DNA from: Paractinoplanes aksuensis
Lineage (GTDB): Bacteria; Actinomycetota; Actinomycetes; Mycobacteriales; Micromonosporaceae
DNA: 64,000 nt
Assembly: GCF_024137025.1 (NCBI RefSeq)
Contig: NZ_JAMYJR010000042.1
Coordinates: 1-64,000, forward strand
Reading direction: 5' to 3'
Part shown: positions 42,430 through 51,035 of the stretch, in pieces
How the letters are laid out: each line of letters starts with the position of its first letter
Position numbering within the stretch: position 1 is the first letter of the stretch
Notes under the pieces: model-generated
What the model was told of the DNA's origin: nothing
Seen by the model: only the letters and a program-made list of their open reading frames with translations
Databases searched by the model: none
Program-made: the position numbers and the translations under genes

Positions 42430-45400
42430 TCATCGGCGGCCCGAGTTCAGTTGGGTCACCTGGTCGGCGGTCAGTTCGTAGCCGTACAACCGGAAGTCGT
42501 CGAGTGATCCGTCGAAGCGGGCGTCGCCCCAGCTGGTGCCGCCGAGGAAGTTGGCTGTGGTGTTGCCGCCCACGCCGACGTCGCCGATGGTGATGGGGAA
42601 ATCACTGCGAACTCCTTGCTGTACGCCGTTGAAGTAGATTCTTGCGGTCGAGCCGTTCATGGTGAACGCGACATGCGTCCACTGGTTGAGGGGCAGGTCG
42701 CGGCCTGCTCCTAGGAGGAGCCGCTCCTGTGCGGCCACCCCCGGGGCCTTGAACGTGGCGCCGAAACCGGTGGTTCCGCCGTTGGTGGCCGATTGCAGGA
42801 GGAAGAACGTGTCGGTGCTGCTGCCTATCTGCAGCAGTGGCACCCAGCTCGGCAGTGCGTCCGGCCGCGCCCAGAACGACACGCTGAACTGGTTGGTCAG
42901 GCCGGCCTCGATGTTGTCCGGCAGGCGCACCTCGTTGCCCGAGGTGGCCGCGCCGCCGGGCAGCGACACCGCGTTGCCGAACCGGCCCGTCGTGGTCCAG
43001 GACGTCGTGCCCTGCAGCGTGGCGGCGCCGATCGCCGGCTTCGTCCCGCTGTTGCCGGCGGCGGTGCCGGTGTTCTCGTCGAAGGTGTACCGCACCGGGG
43101 CGCCTTCGGCGTACATCGCGGCCACCTCGGCCGCGTTCAGGGTGGACGTGTACATGCGCACGTCGTCCATCAGGCCGTCGAAGGGGGCGTCGCCGTATCC
43201 GTTGCGGCCCAGCCAGTTGTTGGTGGTCGGGCCGACGGCACTCATGTCGATCGTCAGGTTCGTACGGCTGGCGACCGCCACCCCGTTGAGATACAGCGTG
43301 CCCACCGGGCCCTGGCGGGTGAAGGCCACATGGTTCCACTGGCCGGCCGCCACGTCCTGGGCCGGGGTGGCGTAGACCCTCTCCTCGGGGCCGGTTTTCG
43401 CCTTGAAGGTGGCCGCGAGCCCCGTGCTGCCGCTCGCCTGGGTCTGCATCTGGATCTGGAAGTAGCTCCCGGCCGAGCCGAGCCCGTCCCCGATGTGGAA
43501 CAGGCCGGTCCAATTGGCCTTGGTGTCGGGGCGTACCCAGAACCCGGTGGTGAAGTTGGCCGCGTTCTGCAGCAGGTTGTCCGGCAGGTCGACCGCGTTG
43601 GCGGTGCTGCCTCCGGGCAGGTTGACCGCCTTGCCGATGACACCGTTGGCCGACCACCCGGCGGTTCCGGTCAGGACGGCGGCGCCGGGCCCACCGGGAG
43701 CGCCGGTGTTGGCCGCCGACGTGCCCTGGCCCTCCTCGAACTCGTAGCGAACCGGGACACCGGTGGCGACCGGCGGATCGTCACCCACGACCACGAGGTC
43801 GTCGACCATCATGCCGGCGGTTCCGGTGCTGCGAAGGGTGAGTGTCGCGGAACTTGTGGTCGCCGTGAAGGTGCCGGCGTACGTGCCGTAGTTCGCTGTT
43901 GAAGGTTGGGAAGCCGTGACGGTGGCGTTGAGGCTGCCGACCGTCAGTGCTGCCGTCGCGGTCCCCGAGGCCGACCGGGCGTCACGGGCATGGCGCAGCG
44001 AAACCCGGTAGGTGGTCCCGGGAGTGAGGCTGCTGAGCGTACGGCTGATGTTGCCCGAGGTGCCGAGGCTGAGCTGGTAACCGGTGAGGCCGAGCCCGCC
44101 CTGGCCGGTGGCGGTGCCGCGCACCAGCTGGACCTGGTTCGCGACCGTCCACGGCGACATCCGGCTGTTGCCCGGGGCGACGTCGACGGTCGCCGGGGCG
44201 ACGTTGTTACGCCAGTCGGCCGGCACGCGCGGGTACTCGAACTGGTCGACGACCCGCGGGTTCAGCTGGGTCATCTTCACCGCGGGGTCGATCTTCACGA
44301 TCTTCGCGACCGACGGGGTGCCGGAGGCGTCCCACACGAACAGCATGTACGAACCGGGAGGCGCGTACGTGCCGTTGACCGGCGAGGTGATGTCGACCGT
44401 CCCACCGGACTGGGTGAACTGCAGGTCCTGGAAGTTCTGGTCGTTGTTGAAGCCGTGCGTCACCGACCCGTTGCGGACCAGCGTGACCCGGGAGACGGTG
44501 CCGGACGCGGTGACCGCGAAGTTGCCGTTGTAGCCAATCTTCGCGGGGGCGGTGGTGATCGTCGGGCGCGGGGCGAGCTGGTCGCCGTTGAACAGGTACG
44601 AGGGTGAGTAGTACTCGACGTCGGTGTAGTTGCGCGGGCCGGGAGTGCCACCGCCGCCGACCATCACGCGGCCGTCGGGCAGCAGCAGGGCCGCCGAGTG
44701 GTAGAGCCGGGCGTGCTGGTACGGCGCGGCGACCTCGGTCCAGGCCCGGGTGTCCGGGTCCCAGATCTCGGCGTTGGTGACGTACCCGCCGTTGCCGTTG
44801 TTCTCGCGGCCGCCGCCGGTCACGAGCACGTCGCCGTCGGGCAGCACGGTCGAGGTCGCCCAGTGGCGCTGGTGCTTCATCGGGGGAGTGTTCGCGATGA
44901 CCGGGTTGGCCGTGCCGCCGGTGATGTCGACCGTGAAGCCGGCGCGCGCGCCGTCCGGGCCGCCGCCGTTGGCCCACCAGCCGCCGCCGACCTGCAGGAT
45001 CTTGCCGGGGCGGTACATGGTGGCGGTGGAGGTGGCGCCGACCGGGTTGCCGTTGGCGCCCTGGTTGGCTGCGCTCGCGGGCAGCGTGCCGCGCAGCACC
45101 ACCTGGCCGGTGCCGTTGTTGCCGGCCGGGTTGAGCTCGTACATCTGGGTGCCGGTGATGTTGAACAGGGTGCCGCTGCCCGGCGCCACGAACGCCCGGG
45201 GGTACCACCAGCGGTTCTCGTCGGCGCCGGCGTGGTCGGAGCCGCCGTCACCGTACGCCGCGGGGCTGCGGGCGCCGTCGAGCATCTTCCAGCCCGAGCC
45301 CGACTGCGGGGTGTAGATCTCCGGGGTCAGCACGCCGGGTCCGCCCGGACCGCCGCGGAGGCTGCCGCCCTGCACGACGATGTCGCCGTTGGGCATGGTG

Positions 45401-46659
45401 GTGCCGGTCGGGTACCAGCGGGGGACGTTCATGGGCGCCTTGGTCTGCAGCCCGTTGTTGGTCGAATAGCTGGTGACGCCGACGGAGCCGTCGTTCGGGG
45501 CGTTGCCGCCCATGTTGTCGTCACCGCCGACCGTCATCGTGGAGTGGTCGTGCGCGTTCTGCACCTGCATCGAGCAGAACAGGTCGGTGTAGGTGACGTT
45601 GGGGATGATGCCGGCGGTCACGTTGCCCAGGTTGCGGGCCGAGGCGGGATCCCAGATGTCGACCTCCATCTGGCCGCCCTGGGTGACCGAGGAGTTGCCG
45701 GACCAGTCGTACGGAGTCGTGTCGGTGCCCCAGCCGCCGACGCTGCCGAACGACTGCACCTTGCCGTCCGAGGTCAGCGCCATGTTGATCGGCACCAGGG
45801 GCCACGGCGTGACCGGGCTCCAGGCGCCGGCCCGGTCCTTCACCGGGGGCGAGCAGTCGGCCGCGAGCAGCCCGGCGGCGTACGCCAGACCGTTCTTCAT
45901 CTGGGCCAGCATGTAGGACTCGGAGTAGGCGGTGCCCTCGTGGCCCATCGACGTGTACCAGGACCGGCCGGAGTCGATCGTCTGGCACCAGGTGACCGGG
46001 TGCGAGGTGCCGTTGTGGCCGCCGCCGTAGGAGGACTCGTCGGCCTCGATCAGGGTGCGGACGTTGGGCGCCGGGTTGACGACCCAGTCGTACCACTCGT
46101 CGCTGCGGGTGATCGAACCCGTCACGCCCTGCGTGAGCGGGTGACCGGTCTCCTTCACGAACACGCGACCGGGCCGGACGCCGGGGTTCTCCGGGTGTCC
46201 CTCGGAGACAGCGCCGACGAGGCGGGCATAGAACGGGTTGACGTCGTGCTCGCTCTCGCCGACCGACCAGGCGGCGTAGTGCAGGCCCATGTAGCCGCCG
46301 CCACCGCGGATGTAGGCCTCGAGCGCCGAGCGCTGCGACGCGTTGAACAGCACGCCGCCGGTCTGCGCGAAGACCACAGTGTCCTTGTTGGCCAGGTTCG
46401 CGGTGGTGAACGCGGCCGGGTCGTCGGTCTCCTGGATGTTCACGGGCTGGTTGTACTGCGTGCCGAGCTGGGTGGTCAGATCGCGCACGGCCTGCCGGGC
46501 CTGCACGTTCGAGGCGTGGAAGTTGGGTTTGTAGAACAGCAGGACGTTGAGCTGTCCATCGGGGACGGCGGCGGCCTGGGCCGGACTGGAGATGGCCGCG
46601 GCCGCCGCCAGTATCAGCGTGGCGAAGACGGCACGGGCAGACCTGCGGGGCACTTTCAT
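42430..46659 (-). CDS. Secreted fusion: ThuA domain, galactose/glyoxal-oxidase-like copper radical oxidase, carbohydrate-binding and two LamG domains
   Basis: A 1409-residue exported protein with signal peptide residues 1-31. Residues 36-268 are a ThuA domain (GGGGYMGLHYAAW, SDEWYDW, PVTWCQTIDSGRSWYTSMGHE). Residues about 275-795 are a kelch-type copper radical oxidase ending in a DUF1929 domain. All active-site residues of galactose oxidase align: Cys362 and Tyr416 (cross-linked cofactor), Tyr653, His654 and His735 (copper ligands). Residues about 800-945 are a beta-sandwich likely to bind carbohydrate. Two LamG domains of about 210 residues each finish the protein. Oxidation of a primary alcohol or aldehyde on a glycan, making hydrogen peroxide outside the cell, is expected. 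I chose the ATG after GAGGGA. The upstream region carries a GTTC-N8-GAAC palindrome shared with kduI. Confidence 0.88.
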   Translation of the reverse strand: MKVPRRSARAVFATLILAAAAAISSPAQAAAVPDGQLNVLLFYKPNFHASNVQARQAVRDLTTQLGTQYNQPVNIQETDDPAAFTTANLANKDTVVFAQTGGVLFNASQRSALEAYIRGGGGYMGLHYAAWSVGESEHDVNPFYARLVGAVSEGHPENPGVRPGRVFVKETGHPLTQGVTGSITRSDEWYDWVVNPAPNVRTLIEADESSYGGGHNGTSHPVTWCQTIDSGRSWYTSMGHEGTAYSESYMLAQMKNGLAYAAGLLAADCSPPVKDRAGAWSPVTPWPLVPINMALTSDGKVQSFGSVGGWGTDTTPYDWSGNSSVTQGGQMEVDIWDPASARNLGNVTAGIIPNVTYTDLFCSMQVQNAHDHSTMTVGGDDNMGGNAPNDGSVGVTSYSTNNGLQTKAPMNVPRWYPTGTTMPNGDIVVQGGSLRGGPGGPGVLTPEIYTPQSGSGWKMLDGARSPAAYGDGGSDHAGADENRWWYPRAFVAPGSGTLFNITGTQMYELNPAGNNGTGQVVLRGTLPASAANQGANGNPVGATSTATMYRPGKILQVGGGWWANGGGPDGARAGFTVDITGGTANPVIANTPPMKHQRHWATSTVLPDGDVLVTGGGRENNGNGGYVTNAEIWDPDTRAWTEVAAPYQHARLYHSAALLLPDGRVMVGGGGTPGPRNYTDVEYYSPSYLFNGDQLAPRPTITTAPAKIGYNGNFAVTASGTVSRVTLVRNGSVTHGFNNDQNFQDLQFTQSGGTVDITSPVNGTYAPPGSYMLFVWDASGTPSVAKIVKIDPAVKMTQLNPRVVDQFEYPRVPADWRNNVAPATVDVAPGNSRMSPWTVANQVQLVRGTATGQGGLGLTGYQLSLGTSGNISRTLSSLTPGTTYRVSLRHARDARSASGTATAALTVGSLNATVTASQPSTANYGTYAGTFTATTSSATLTLRSTGTAGMMVDDLVVVGDDPPVATGVPVRYEFEEGQGTSAANTGAPGGPGAAVLTGTAGWSANGVIGKAVNLPGGSTANAVDLPDNLLQNAANFTTGFWVRPDTKANWTGLFHIGDGLGSAGSYFQIQMQTQASGSTGLAATFKAKTGPEERVYATPAQDVAAGQWNHVAFTRQGPVGTLYLNGVAVASRTNLTIDMSAVGPTTNNWLGRNGYGDAPFDGLMDDVRMYTSTLNAAEVAAMYAEGAPVRYTFDENTGTAAGNSGTKPAIGAATLQGTTSWTTTGRFGNAVSLPGGAATSGNEVRLPDNIEAGLTNQFSVSFWARPDALPSWVPLLQIGSSTDTFFLLQSATNGGTTGFGATFKAPGVAAQERLLLGAGRDLPLNQWTHVAFTMNGSTARIYFNGVQQGVRSDFPITIGDVGVGGNTTANFLGGTSWGDARFDGSLDDFRLYGYELTADQVTQLNSGRR

Positions 46660-46774
46660 GTGAGATCCCTCGCGGTTCGGGCTGAGGTGGCGACGAGGAC
46701 GGAGCCGCCACCGGATGGCCTGAACGTAAGACATCTTGAAGAATTGTGTCTATATACATGAACAATAATGTTTG

Positions 46775-46794
46775 CAGTTCCTATATGAGAACTG
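46775..46794. promoter_or_regulatory. Candidate KdgR/IclR operator of the oxidase fusion gene
   Basis: A perfect inverted repeat CAGTTC-N8-GAACTG in an AT-rich patch about 116 bases upstream of the oxidase start. It matches GTTC-N8-GAAC in front of kduI and the tautomerase gene. It links the secreted oxidase to the uronate regulon. Confidence 0.6.
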
Positions 46795-46810
46795 ACTCCA
46801 GATAAACGGG

Positions 46811-46840
46811 TAGGCCCGGAGGGGAAAGCCTCCGGGCCTA
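46811..46840. terminator. Hairpin terminator of the uronate operon
   Basis: A perfect 12-base stem (TAGGCCCGGAGG and its complement) with a six-base loop, four bases beyond the kdgK stop on the minus strand. Confidence 0.85.
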
Positions 46841-46844
46841 GGCG

Positions 46845-47942
46845 TTATCGACGCACGCGAGCGTTGCCGCCGGCGGCGAGCGCCCGGACCTCCTCCCGGG
46901 TCGCCATCGAGGTGTCGCCCGGCGTCGTCATGGCCAGCGCGCCGTGCGCCGCCCCGAGCTCCAGACAGGTCTGCAGGTCCTCGCCCTCGAGCAGGCCGTG
47001 GACCAGCCCGGAGGCGAAGCCGTCGCCCCCGCCGACCCGGTCGAAGATGGCCAGGTGGTCGCGCGCCACCGAGGTCAGCACGCCCGTCTCCGGCGACCAG
47101 GCGATCGCCTGCCAGTCGTTGTCGCCGGCCGAGTGGACCGTTCGCAACGTCGTGGCCACAACGGACAGCCAGGGCATCTTCTGAGCCACCGTGCCGACCA
47201 TCGCCGCGAAGCTGTCCATCGGCAGCGTCCGCAGATCCTCGGTCACGTGCTCGACGTCGAACCCGAGGGCGGCGGTGAAGTCCTCCTCGTTGCCGATCAT
47301 CACGTCGACGTGCTGGGCCAGCCGGGTGTTGACCTCGCGCGCCACCTCCGTACCGCCGATGCCGGCCCACAAACTGGGCCGGTAGTTGAGGTCGAACGAG
47401 ACGACCGTGCCGTGGCGTTGCGCGGCGGCCATCGCCTCCTCGGCCACGGCGGCCGCATTCTCGGACAGGGCGGCGAAGATGCCGCCGGTGTGGAGCCAGC
47501 GGACCCCCCGCCGGCCGAACAGGTCGTCCCAGTCGATCGTGCCCGGCTTCAAGTTCGCGATGGCCGTGTGAGCCCGGTCGGACACCCCCACGGCGCCGCG
47601 TACGCCGAAACCGCGCTCGGTGAAGTTGAGCCCGTTGCGCACCGAGCGGCCGATGCCGTCGTACTTCTCCCAGCGGATCAGCGAGGTGTCGACCCCGCCC
47701 TGCATGATGAGGTTCTCGATCAGCCGGCCGATCTCGTTGTCCGCGAACGAGGTCACCACCCCGGCCCGGACCCCGAACACCTTGCGCATCCCGCGGGCGA
47801 CGTTGTATTCGCCCCCGCCCTCCCACGCCTCGAACCGGCGGGCCGTACGGATCCGGGCCTCACCGGGATCGAGCCGCAGCATCACCTCGCCGAGCGCGAC
47901 GATGTCGAACTCGCACTCGGCGGCCGGACGGATCTCGATCAT
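46845..47942 (-). CDS. kdgK: 2-keto-3-deoxygluconate kinase (PfkB family)
   Basis: A 365-residue PfkB-family sugar kinase, longer than E. coli KdgK (309). Family features are the start FDIVALGEVMLRLDPGE, the substrate-side GGGEYNVARGMRKVFG region, SFDLNYRPSLW, and the ATP/catalytic loop RVGGGDGFASGL with its catalytic Asp. Together with eda next door it phosphorylates 2-keto-3-deoxygluconate to KDPG. The ATG follows AAAGGAG and overlaps the eda stop (ATGA), so it is coupled. It is the last gene of the nine-gene operon and is followed at once by a terminator. Confidence 0.88.
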   Translation of the reverse strand: MIEIRPAAECEFDIVALGEVMLRLDPGEARIRTARRFEAWEGGGEYNVARGMRKVFGVRAGVVTSFADNEIGRLIENLIMQGGVDTSLIRWEKYDGIGRSVRNGLNFTERGFGVRGAVGVSDRAHTAIANLKPGTIDWDDLFGRRGVRWLHTGGIFAALSENAAAVAEEAMAAAQRHGTVVSFDLNYRPSLWAGIGGTEVAREVNTRLAQHVDVMIGNEEDFTAALGFDVEHVTEDLRTLPMDSFAAMVGTVAQKMPWLSVVATTLRTVHSAGDNDWQAIAWSPETGVLTSVARDHLAIFDRVGGGDGFASGLVHGLLEGEDLQTCLELGAAHGALAMTTPGDTSMATREEVRALAAGGNARVRR

Positions 47943-48556
47943 TCGACCGCTCCTTTCACCGTGGCCGCACACCTGGCGGTGACCTCGTCCCATTTGCCGG
48001 CGGCCAGCAGATCGGGTGCCACCATCCAGCTCCCGCCCACGGCCGCGATCGCCGGGTGGGCGAGGTAGGCCGGCGCGCTCTCGGCCGTGATGCCCCCGGT
48101 CGGGACGAACCGCACCTGCGGGAACGCCGCGTACAGGGCCTTGATGGTGGGCAGCCCGCCGCTGGCCTCGGCCGGGAAGAACTTGACGGTGTCGAGCCCC
48201 AGGTCCAGCGCCGCCATGATCTCGGAGGCGGTGCTGACCCCGGGGATCACCGGCAGGCCGAGCGCCTGACAGCGGCGGACGACCTCGGCGCTCAGCCCGG
48301 GCGAGACCACGAACCGGGCGCCGGCCTCGTGGGCCCGGTCGACCTGCCGGGCCGTCAGGACAGTGCCGGCTCCCACGATCAAGTCTTCGCGCTGGGCCAG
48401 ACGGCGCAGGACCAATGCCGCTTGCGGCGTACGGAACGTGGCCTCCGCCACCGGCAGGCCGCCCGCGACCAGAGCGGCGCCGAGGTCGTCGGCCGCCTCG
48501 GGATCGTCCAGGACGACGACCGGCACCACCCGGTGCCCGCGCAGGACGTCGTTCAT
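47939..48556 (-). CDS. eda: KDPG aldolase
   Basis: A 205-residue class-I aldolase of standard length. The Schiff-base lysine is in TVKFFPAEASGG, and the general-acid Glu lies in PVAEATFRTPQA. It cleaves 2-keto-3-deoxy-6-phosphogluconate to pyruvate and glyceraldehyde 3-phosphate in the cytoplasm. The start overlaps the ALDH stop and the end overlaps kdgK, both as ATGA, so ALDH, aldolase and kinase are translated as a chain. Confidence 0.92.
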   Translation of the reverse strand: MNDVLRGHRVVPVVVLDDPEAADDLGAALVAGGLPVAEATFRTPQAALVLRRLAQREDLIVGAGTVLTARQVDRAHEAGARFVVSPGLSAEVVRRCQALGLPVIPGVSTASEIMAALDLGLDTVKFFPAEASGGLPTIKALYAAFPQVRFVPTGGITAESAPAYLAHPAIAAVGGSWMVAPDLLAAGKWDEVTARCAATVKGAVE

Positions 48557-50037
48557 CGCAGCTCGGCGATGACGGTCTTGAGCTCGGTGTAGTCGTCCAG
48601 GCCGAACGACCCGAGCTCGCGGCCCCAGCCGGACTGCTTGAAGCCACCCCGCGGCAGCGTGACGTCGTCGGCGTGCCACGTGTTGAGCCACACCGTGCCG
48701 GCCCGCAGGCGGGCGCCGACGCGGTGGGCCCGGCCGATGTTGTTCGACCAGACGCCGGCGGCCAGCCCGTACACCGTGTTGTTGGCCGCCGCGACGACCT
48801 CGTCCTCGGTGTCGAACGGGATCGCGGTCACGACCGGGCCGAAGATCTCGTCGGTCTGCACTGCCATCTGCTCGGTGACGCCGGTGATGAGCGTCGGCGC
48901 CACGAAGAAGCCGCGGTCGCCCACGGCGTCGGCGCTGCCCGCGTTCAGCGTGGCTCCGTCCTGCACAGCGCCCCGGATGTAGCCCAGCACCTTGTCGTAC
49001 TGTTCCTGGGAGACCAGCGGGCCCATGTTCGAGGCCGGGTCGAAGCCGTCGCCCACCTTGATGGCGCGAGCGGCCGCCGCGACGCCCTCGACGACCTGGT
49101 CGAAGACACCGCGCTGGACGTACAGGCGCGAGCCGTTGACGCAGCACTGGCCCTCGTTGAAGTAGCCACCCAGCACGGCCCCGGCGATGGCGGCGTCGAG
49201 GTCGGCGTCGTCGAAGATGATGTTGGGGGCCTTGCCGCCCAGCTCGAGCGAGACCTTCTTGAGGTTGACCGAGGCGGCCGCGGCGATCTTCTTGCCGACC
49301 TCGGTGCTGCCGGTGAAGGCGACCTTGTCGACGCCGGGGTGGTCGACCAGGGCGGCCCCGGTCTCCCCGAAGCCGGGCAGGATGTTGACCACGCCGGCGG
49401 GCACGCCCGCGTCGAGCAGGAGCTGGCCCAGGCGCAGGGCGGTCAGCGGGGTCTGCTCGGCCGGCTTGAGGATGACGGTGTTGCCCGCGGTGATGGCCGG
49501 GACGATCTTGAAGCAGGCCATCAGCAGCGGGAAGTTCCAGGGCACGATGCCCGCGACGACGCCCACCGGCTCGCGGCGGGTGTACGCGTGGAACTCGCGA
49601 CCCGGCACCGACATCGGGATCGAGGTGCCCTCCATCTTCGTCGCCCAGCCCGCGAAGTAGCGGAACAGTTCGGCCGCGGTGGCGATGTCCCCGTCGCGGG
49701 CCGCTTCCACGCGCTTGCCGTTGTCGAGCGCCTCCAGCTGGGCGAACTCGTCGGCGTGGGCCTCGATCAGGTCGCCGATGCGCCACAACAGGTGGGACCG
49801 GTCGCGCGGGGTCATCTTCGACCACGGCGATCCGGACTCGAACGCCGCGCGCGCCGCCACCACCGCGCGGTCCACGTCGACGGCCGACGCCTGCGCGACC
49901 TGAACGAGCACTTCCTCGGTCGACGGGTTGATGGTGGCGAACGTCTTGCCGTCCTTCGCGTCCACCCATTCGCCGTCGATGAGCAGTTGCTTGGGCGCGG
50001 ACAGGAACGAGCGGACGGCGGGCAGCAGGTCAGACAT
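48553..50037 (-). CDS. Aldehyde dehydrogenase of the uronate operon
   Basis: A 494-residue NAD-type aldehyde dehydrogenase close to the betaine/phenylacetaldehyde group. Visible motifs are VPWNFPLLMACFKIVPAI, FTGSTEVG, LELGGKAPN and the catalytic Cys in GQCCVNGSR. The KduI-KduD-KdgK-Eda route needs no aldehyde oxidation, so this enzyme adds a second input. It could oxidise a sugar dialdehyde made by the secreted copper oxidase to a uronic acid, or a 2-oxo-acid semialdehyde; both are inferences. GAAAGG precedes the ATG, and the ABC permease stop is 14 bases upstream. Confidence 0.9.
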   Translation of the reverse strand: MSDLLPAVRSFLSAPKQLLIDGEWVDAKDGKTFATINPSTEEVLVQVAQASAVDVDRAVVAARAAFESGSPWSKMTPRDRSHLLWRIGDLIEAHADEFAQLEALDNGKRVEAARDGDIATAAELFRYFAGWATKMEGTSIPMSVPGREFHAYTRREPVGVVAGIVPWNFPLLMACFKIVPAITAGNTVILKPAEQTPLTALRLGQLLLDAGVPAGVVNILPGFGETGAALVDHPGVDKVAFTGSTEVGKKIAAAASVNLKKVSLELGGKAPNIIFDDADLDAAIAGAVLGGYFNEGQCCVNGSRLYVQRGVFDQVVEGVAAAARAIKVGDGFDPASNMGPLVSQEQYDKVLGYIRGAVQDGATLNAGSADAVGDRGFFVAPTLITGVTEQMAVQTDEIFGPVVTAIPFDTEDEVVAAANNTVYGLAAGVWSNNIGRAHRVGARLRAGTVWLNTWHADDVTLPRGGFKQSGWGRELGSFGLDDYTELKTVIAELR

Positions 50038-50051
50038 TGTTGCCTTTCCAA

Positions 50052-51035
50052 TCACTTGATGATCGACACTTTCGACTTGTCGAGCGTGAGGGCGACGGCG
50101 ACGACGATGATCGCGCCGTACAGGATCTGCTCGTACGCGGACGGCACACCGACGATCGGCAGGCCAACCCGCAGCAGCGTCACCACGAGCGCGCCGGCGA
50201 GGCTCCGCCACACGCTGCCGTGACCACCGGTGATGGCGGTGCCGCCGACGACGATGGCCGCGACCGCCGGTAGCAGCAGGTTGTCGGCCATGGTGGGCCC
50301 GCCGCTGAACTGCCGCGACACCAGCATGACCGCGGCCAGCCCGGCACAGGCGCCGGAAACGGCGAACGCACCGATCTTGACCAGGTCGACCGGTGTCCCG
50401 GCCAGCCGCGCGGCCGACTCGGAGTACCCGGTGGCCGAGATCCAGCTCTGCAGGGGCGTGACCTTGAGGACGACGGCGATGAGGGCGACGACGATGACCG
50501 CCACCACGACCGACATCGGCACGTAGCCGGCGACGTAGAGGTCGAGCCACTGGACCGACGAGTCGTCCACGACCCGGACGGTGCCGGCGCCCGAAACGAC
50601 CAGGGCGACCGCCGACAGGATGCTCATCCCGCCCAGGGTCACGATGAACGAGGGAATCCGCAGCAGCACGTGCGCCGCGCCCTGCACCACGCCGATCGTC
50701 GCCGCGACCAGGATGACCGCCGGCGTGGCCAGCCCGCCGAGGTTCGGTATCCACAGGGCCAGAAAGACCGTCGACAGCGAGGCCAGCGCCGCGATCGACA
50801 GATCGATGCCCCCGCAGAGGACGACCAGCGTCGCCCCCGCGGCGAGCACGATCAGCGGCGCCGCCGTCCGCGCGGCCGCGGTCAGGCTGCGCTGGGTCAG
50901 GAAGTCCGGGTCGGCGATCGTCAGGGCGGCGATGAGCGCGGCCAGAGCGATGAGCGGCATGAAGCCGGTCAGGCGCGTCCGCTCCTTGGCGGCGGCGGGT
51001 TCGCCCGGCGGCTTGATGGCAACGGAGGTACTCAC
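50052..51035 (-). CDS. Sugar ABC importer permease (RbsC type), second of two
   Basis: A 327-residue membrane protein of the ribose/galactofuranose permease family with 8-10 hydrophobic segments. Family signatures are LVVLCGGIDLSIAALASLS and the ATPase-docking stretch LLLPAVAAIVVGGTAITGGHGSVW. The GTG start overlaps the ATPase stop (GTGA). It differs clearly from the other permease of the operon, so the channel is probably a heterodimer, as in the galactofuranose transporter YtfT-YjfF. Confidence 0.9.
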   Translation of the reverse strand: MSTSVAIKPPGEPAAAKERTRLTGFMPLIALAALIAALTIADPDFLTQRSLTAAARTAAPLIVLAAGATLVVLCGGIDLSIAALASLSTVFLALWIPNLGGLATPAVILVAATIGVVQGAAHVLLRIPSFIVTLGGMSILSAVALVVSGAGTVRVVDDSSVQWLDLYVAGYVPMSVVVAVIVVALIAVVLKVTPLQSWISATGYSESAARLAGTPVDLVKIGAFAVSGACAGLAAVMLVSRQFSGGPTMADNLLLPAVAAIVVGGTAITGGHGSVWRSLAGALVVTLLRVGLPIVGVPSAYEQILYGAIIVVAVALTLDKSKVSIIK

